Assembly: GCF_030867145.1 (NCBI RefSeq)
Contig: NC_134415.1
Location: 16,656,417-16,720,416 of the forward strand
DNA from: Opisthocomus hoazin
Taxonomy: Eukaryota; Chordata; Aves; Opisthocomiformes; Opisthocomidae
Direction of reading: 5' to 3'
Length of the DNA stretch: 64,000 bases
Shown: one piece after another, positions 60,978 to 64,000 of the stretch
Position numbering within the stretch: position 1 is the stretch's first letter
Layout: every line of letters starts with the position of its first letter
The notes under the pieces: model-generated
Told to the model about the DNA's origin: nothing
The model's database searches: none
The model's input: only the letters and a program-made list of their open reading frames with translations
Translations under genes and position numbers: made by a program

Positions 60978-63260
60978 GTATGACAACTCACCTGTCTAGC
61001 TCTTGATTATTGTGCAGGACTGGAGGTGGGGTAGAAAGGCTGGAAATTAAATTTTCCTATAATGTGCTGAATATGTAATTACAGAAAGACACAATATTAT
61101 AGTGCCATTATATTTGTCAGCAGCTGTCCTAATTCAGAGTACTGTGTACACCTCTGGACCCTCCATTGCAAAAAGGAATCCAGAAAGAATAGAGGGTAGT
61201 GAGCATAAAATCACAGAAAAATTATTTCAGTGAATGGGGATTGGGAAAACTGGGGAGAATATAAATCCAGGGTGTCATGGAAGATGTATGTAAGGTAACG
61301 AGGAATTCAGAGAAACCAAAAATTGTTTTTCTCTTTGCCCTCTTCTGAAATTCGTAAACATGGGAACATTCACTGATATTGACAGGCCACAAATGATAAT
61401 GAATCAAGTGATAATGAAATATTTTGCTGGGCAGTAGATTATGGACTTTACATACACAGCATCACTGAAACCATCAGTGATAAAAATAATGTTTCTAGAC
61501 AAAATATCACAAAGTCAAGAGAAACCAAGGATCAGAGAGTGACACAGAGAATTTGATCATCCAGAATTTGTGTTAAAGAGGTGAAATATACTTTTTTTTT
61601 TTTTTTAATCCTCAAGGTTGGAGTCTGATTTGAACACAGAATATCACAGTTTTCAAACAAATTTCTGTAGAGAAATGCTATTCTTTGGTAAAATCTCAAT
61701 CTCTGGTACTGATCAGATACTGAGCTATCTTGATCTGATCTAATTTAGCAATGCCTGCAATCTGAGAAAGTTACAAATCTAGGGAGCTGAATCTAGGGGG
61801 TTAAATAAGAGTGAACAGACAGAGGAGGGAAGAGGGGAGGAAGAGAGTACTGACTGAGAGGTGATGGAATTTCAACTCTTTCCTCCTCTAGATCTGGCTC
61901 CAGGGTGCCTTGCAGGCCAGGCTGGGGATGGAGAATCGCCATCTCCTTTGTACTTGCTGGCTTATTCCTTGCTGATACCATCCCAGCCACCGTTTCTCCG
62001 CAGGAGCTGGGCCCTGTGTACCTGGCAGTGCTGGCAAATGGCACTGCCACCCTGACATGGCTCACGCACGGCCTTGCTCTTCTTATGCTCTTGAAGTCCA
62101 TTCATGGCACTACCAGGGGCCCTGTGGCCCTGGCTCTCCTCGCTCTCTTACCCCTACCATCCCTCGTCATCACGCTGGTGTGGTACTACCAAAGCAGGGC
62201 AGCTTGGTCCCCTGCCCACCCTGCTGCCTCCTCCAGGTTCGCCATTCTCTGTCTGCAGCTGGCCTCTCTGCTTGTGTATGTGATCGGCTACCTCTTGCCC
62301 ACCACTGGCAGGCAAGACCTCCTCTCCATCAATCGCTCCTGGCAACAAGACCAGCTTGTCTCCGAGGCAGGAATCTCAGTGCCTGATCAGCAGAGCGTGG
62401 CAGAAGATGGTGAGAGCTGGTTCTCGCGCTTCTTTTATGTTTGGATGAACCCTCTTATGAAACGTGGCTATCAGTGGAAGCTGAACCAGCCACAGGATGT
62501 GTATGTGCTTCCTCGCCAGCTCCAGGCTGCCAGGGTCTGTGATCAGTTCTACTCTTGCTGGCAGAAGAAGGCAGCTCTGCACCAAGTAGAGGAGGAGACG
62601 GTGTCTCTTACTAGCCCAATCATTGCTGGAGGCGATGGGAGTAGCGATGCCCCAGACAGCTCACACCATGCCCAAGAGGCTGTGCGACTCTTCTCAGTCC
62701 TTCATGCAGCCTTTGGTCTTCGTTTCTACTCCCTTGGACTTCTCAAGCTGGCCGGCAACCTGCTGGGTTTCTCAGGTCCTCTGCTTCTGAACCTGCTGGT
62801 GAACTTCATGGAGTCAAGGCAGGAGCCCTTGAGCCATGGGGTGCTCTATGCCCTCGGGCTCTTTGCCGGCTCCTTCCTGGGCGCTCTCTTGCGGAACCAG
62901 TTCAGCTACCAGGTGAACAAGGTGACGCTGATGGTGCGGGCCGCCGTCGTCTCTGCCATCTATCGCAAGGCTCTGCGAGTGAGCAGCACCAGCCTTACCC
63001 GCTTCACCGGGGGGGAAATTGTCAACTTCATGAGCACAGACACCAGCAGGTTGGTCAACTTCTGCCTCAGTTTCCACGAGGTGTGGAGCCTGCCTTTCCA
63101 GTTTGGCATTACCCTCTACCTCCTCTACCAGCAAGTGGGGGTCGCCTTTCTGGGAGGCTTGGCCCTGGCACTGCTGCTTGTGCCCATCAACAAGGTCATA
63201 GCCAACCGCATCGTGATGAACAACAAGGAGATGCTGAAGCACAAGGACACACGGGTCAAG
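60817..63260 (+). CDS. ABCC10: ABCC10 (MRP7), first two coding exons (3' part outside window)
   Basis: Full-length ABC exporter of the MRP family, which pumps lipophilic and conjugated compounds. Coding exons at 60817-60977 and 61892-63260 give 510 codons in phase. The ATG at 60817 has A at -3 and G at +4, and the protein begins MENILAGLCG, aligning with human MERLLAQLCG. Seen: TMD0 with five hydrophobic spans (about residues 32-50, 66-85, 95-120, 130-155 and 168-190); the linker motif VAEDGESWFSRFFYVWMNPL; and the start of TMD1 (LGFSGPLLLNLLVNFME, TLYLLYQQVGVAFLGGLALA). It ends at HKDTRVK before GTGAGG, so the rest of TMD1, both nucleotide-binding domains and TMD2 lie right of base 64,000. 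The human protein is about 1,492 residues. Residues about 280-315 look inserted relative to human. Head-to-head with ZNF318, as in human 6p21.1. Confidence 0.95.
60978..61891. other. ABCC10 intron after the start-codon exon
   Basis: 0.9 kb, A/T-rich. It contains an old CR1-like patch (listed separately) and a T homopolymer near 61.59 kb. Confidence 0.65.
61120..61230 (+). repeat. possible ancient CR1-clade LINE remnant
   Basis: The text agagtactgtgtacacctct followed by a ccattgcaaaaaggaatcca stretch resembles the ORF2 tail phrase for 'YCVQ...QFKKDI' in CR1/L3 elements. It is strongly diverged and its ends are unclear. Confidence 0.45.
61892..63260 (+). CDS. ABCC10: ABCC10 large second coding exon
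   Basis: 1,369 bases from acceptor CTCCTCTAG to donor CAAG|GTGAGG. Encodes most of TMD0, the linker and the first spans of TMD1. A comparably large exon at this place is typical of ABCC10. Confidence 0.95.
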
Positions 63261-64000
63261 GTGAGGGGCAGCTGGTGGCTCTCTGAGTTTCTTGCTATAT
63301 TTTCTCCCTGTTTGTCCCTAGAATGTTGGCTTTTTGGCCACTTGCCACGATCCCAGGCAGATTAATTGAATCACAGCTGTTGGGAAAAATGACAGAGGGG
63401 GCACACACTCTTGGTTCAAAAGTGTTTCAGGGTGATGCAGTTTCGCCACCCACAAGATAGTGCACTTCTAATGCTTGTCTTGCCCCTGGGCTAATTCAGG
63501 TTACTTTTCAGGTTTCATTTCTGTGTGTAGTAGTTAAGGTGGGTGTCCTAATTTTTTTCTCTAGAGATTCTTCTATCCTATTACTCCAGTAAATTTATCA
63601 GTGGTGAGATGGCTTGCAGTCTGGACAGAGGCAGTGATTGCAGAGGTAGTAGTTTTATATCACTCCAGTGTGGCACCCTCAGTCATCTTTTCCACTGCTT
63701 TTTGCATATTTGCAGTGCCATCTCTCTCCTTGCCACATGTCAAACATTAGATTCCCACCTCTTAGCTTTGTATCTCTAATGTGAGGGGACAGCGTTTTCA
63801 CTTGCTGTTTACATCATGCTTTGGAAGCATGAAACGTAGGTCAGCTCCATGGCAGACCTGTTGGGAGCTTTAAAAATATTTCTCTTCCTGACAGAAGGTG
63901 CATCTAGGTGTGTGGGGTGTGCTGGACCTTCTCCAACTATTGCAAGACTGGTTTGCTGTGTGAACTGTCACTTTTTAGTTTTCTTTAATGTCAGGCACAG
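63261..64000. other. ABCC10 next intron (partial)
   Basis: Non-coding to the window edge. The following ABCC10 exon (expected to start LVTELLSGIRVIKF) is not present. Confidence 0.75.

Noticed and set aside
63261-63365. Extension of the ABCC10 reading frame past 63260
   Set aside because: CAAG|GTGAGG is a strong donor exactly where human ABCC10 continues with a different sequence; the extra codons are intron read-through.
1-64000. CRISPR arrays, bacterial operons or phage genes
   Set aside because: Nothing of the kind; gene structure, introns and repeats are those of a bird nuclear chromosome.

Overview
The window is vertebrate nuclear DNA, almost certainly from a bird. It has multi-exon genes with GT-AG introns and CpG-island promoters. 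Its interspersed repeats are mainly 5'-truncated CR1 LINEs, some with the typical ATTCTRTG-type 3' ends, and there is one solo LTR of avian ERVL type. Exons were placed by reading splice junctions directly and requiring continuous codon phase across each intron. Gene names come from remembered protein families, not from a search.

Layout: (1) bases 1-13,045, minus strand, hold the first six coding exons of FAM98A (240 codons); its 3' exons lie beyond the left edge. (2) Bases 12.7-14.1 kb are a CpG island with the FAM98A promoter, followed by an antisense CR1 copy (14.15-14.66 kb). (3) Bases 14.7-24.4 kb are intergenic, with no gene I can recognise. (4) Bases 24.4-53.6 kb, minus strand, hold complete ZNF318: ten coding exons, 6,813 coding bases and 2,270 residues, with two matrin-type C2H2 fingers and a 3.4 kb last coding exon. 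Its introns carry two plus-oriented CR1 copies, an antisense CR1 remnant, the ERVL-type solo LTR and a 46-47 bp minisatellite. (5) Bases 52.9-54.2 kb are the ZNF318 CpG island; 54.2-59.1 kb are intergenic. (6) Bases 59.1-60.4 kb are a second CpG island driving ABCC10 (MRP7) on the plus strand. Its first two coding exons (510 codons: TMD0, linker and the first part of TMD1) are present, and the rest lies beyond the right edge.

The three genes are not a functional unit. FAM98A is an RNA-ligase/arginine-methylation partner, ZNF318 a nuclear RNA/transcription regulator and ABCC10 a lipophilic-anion exporter. ZNF318-ABCC10 is an ancient neighbour pair (human 6p21.1), whereas FAM98A is on human 2p22, so the 13-25 kb interval spans a synteny junction. 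I found no wholly new system. The best leads are the synteny junction, an intact ZNF318 in a lineage thought to lack its best-known target arrangement (IgM/IgD), an acidic/serine-rich insertion in the ABCC10 linker, and an unassigned minisatellite in ZNF318 intron 4.
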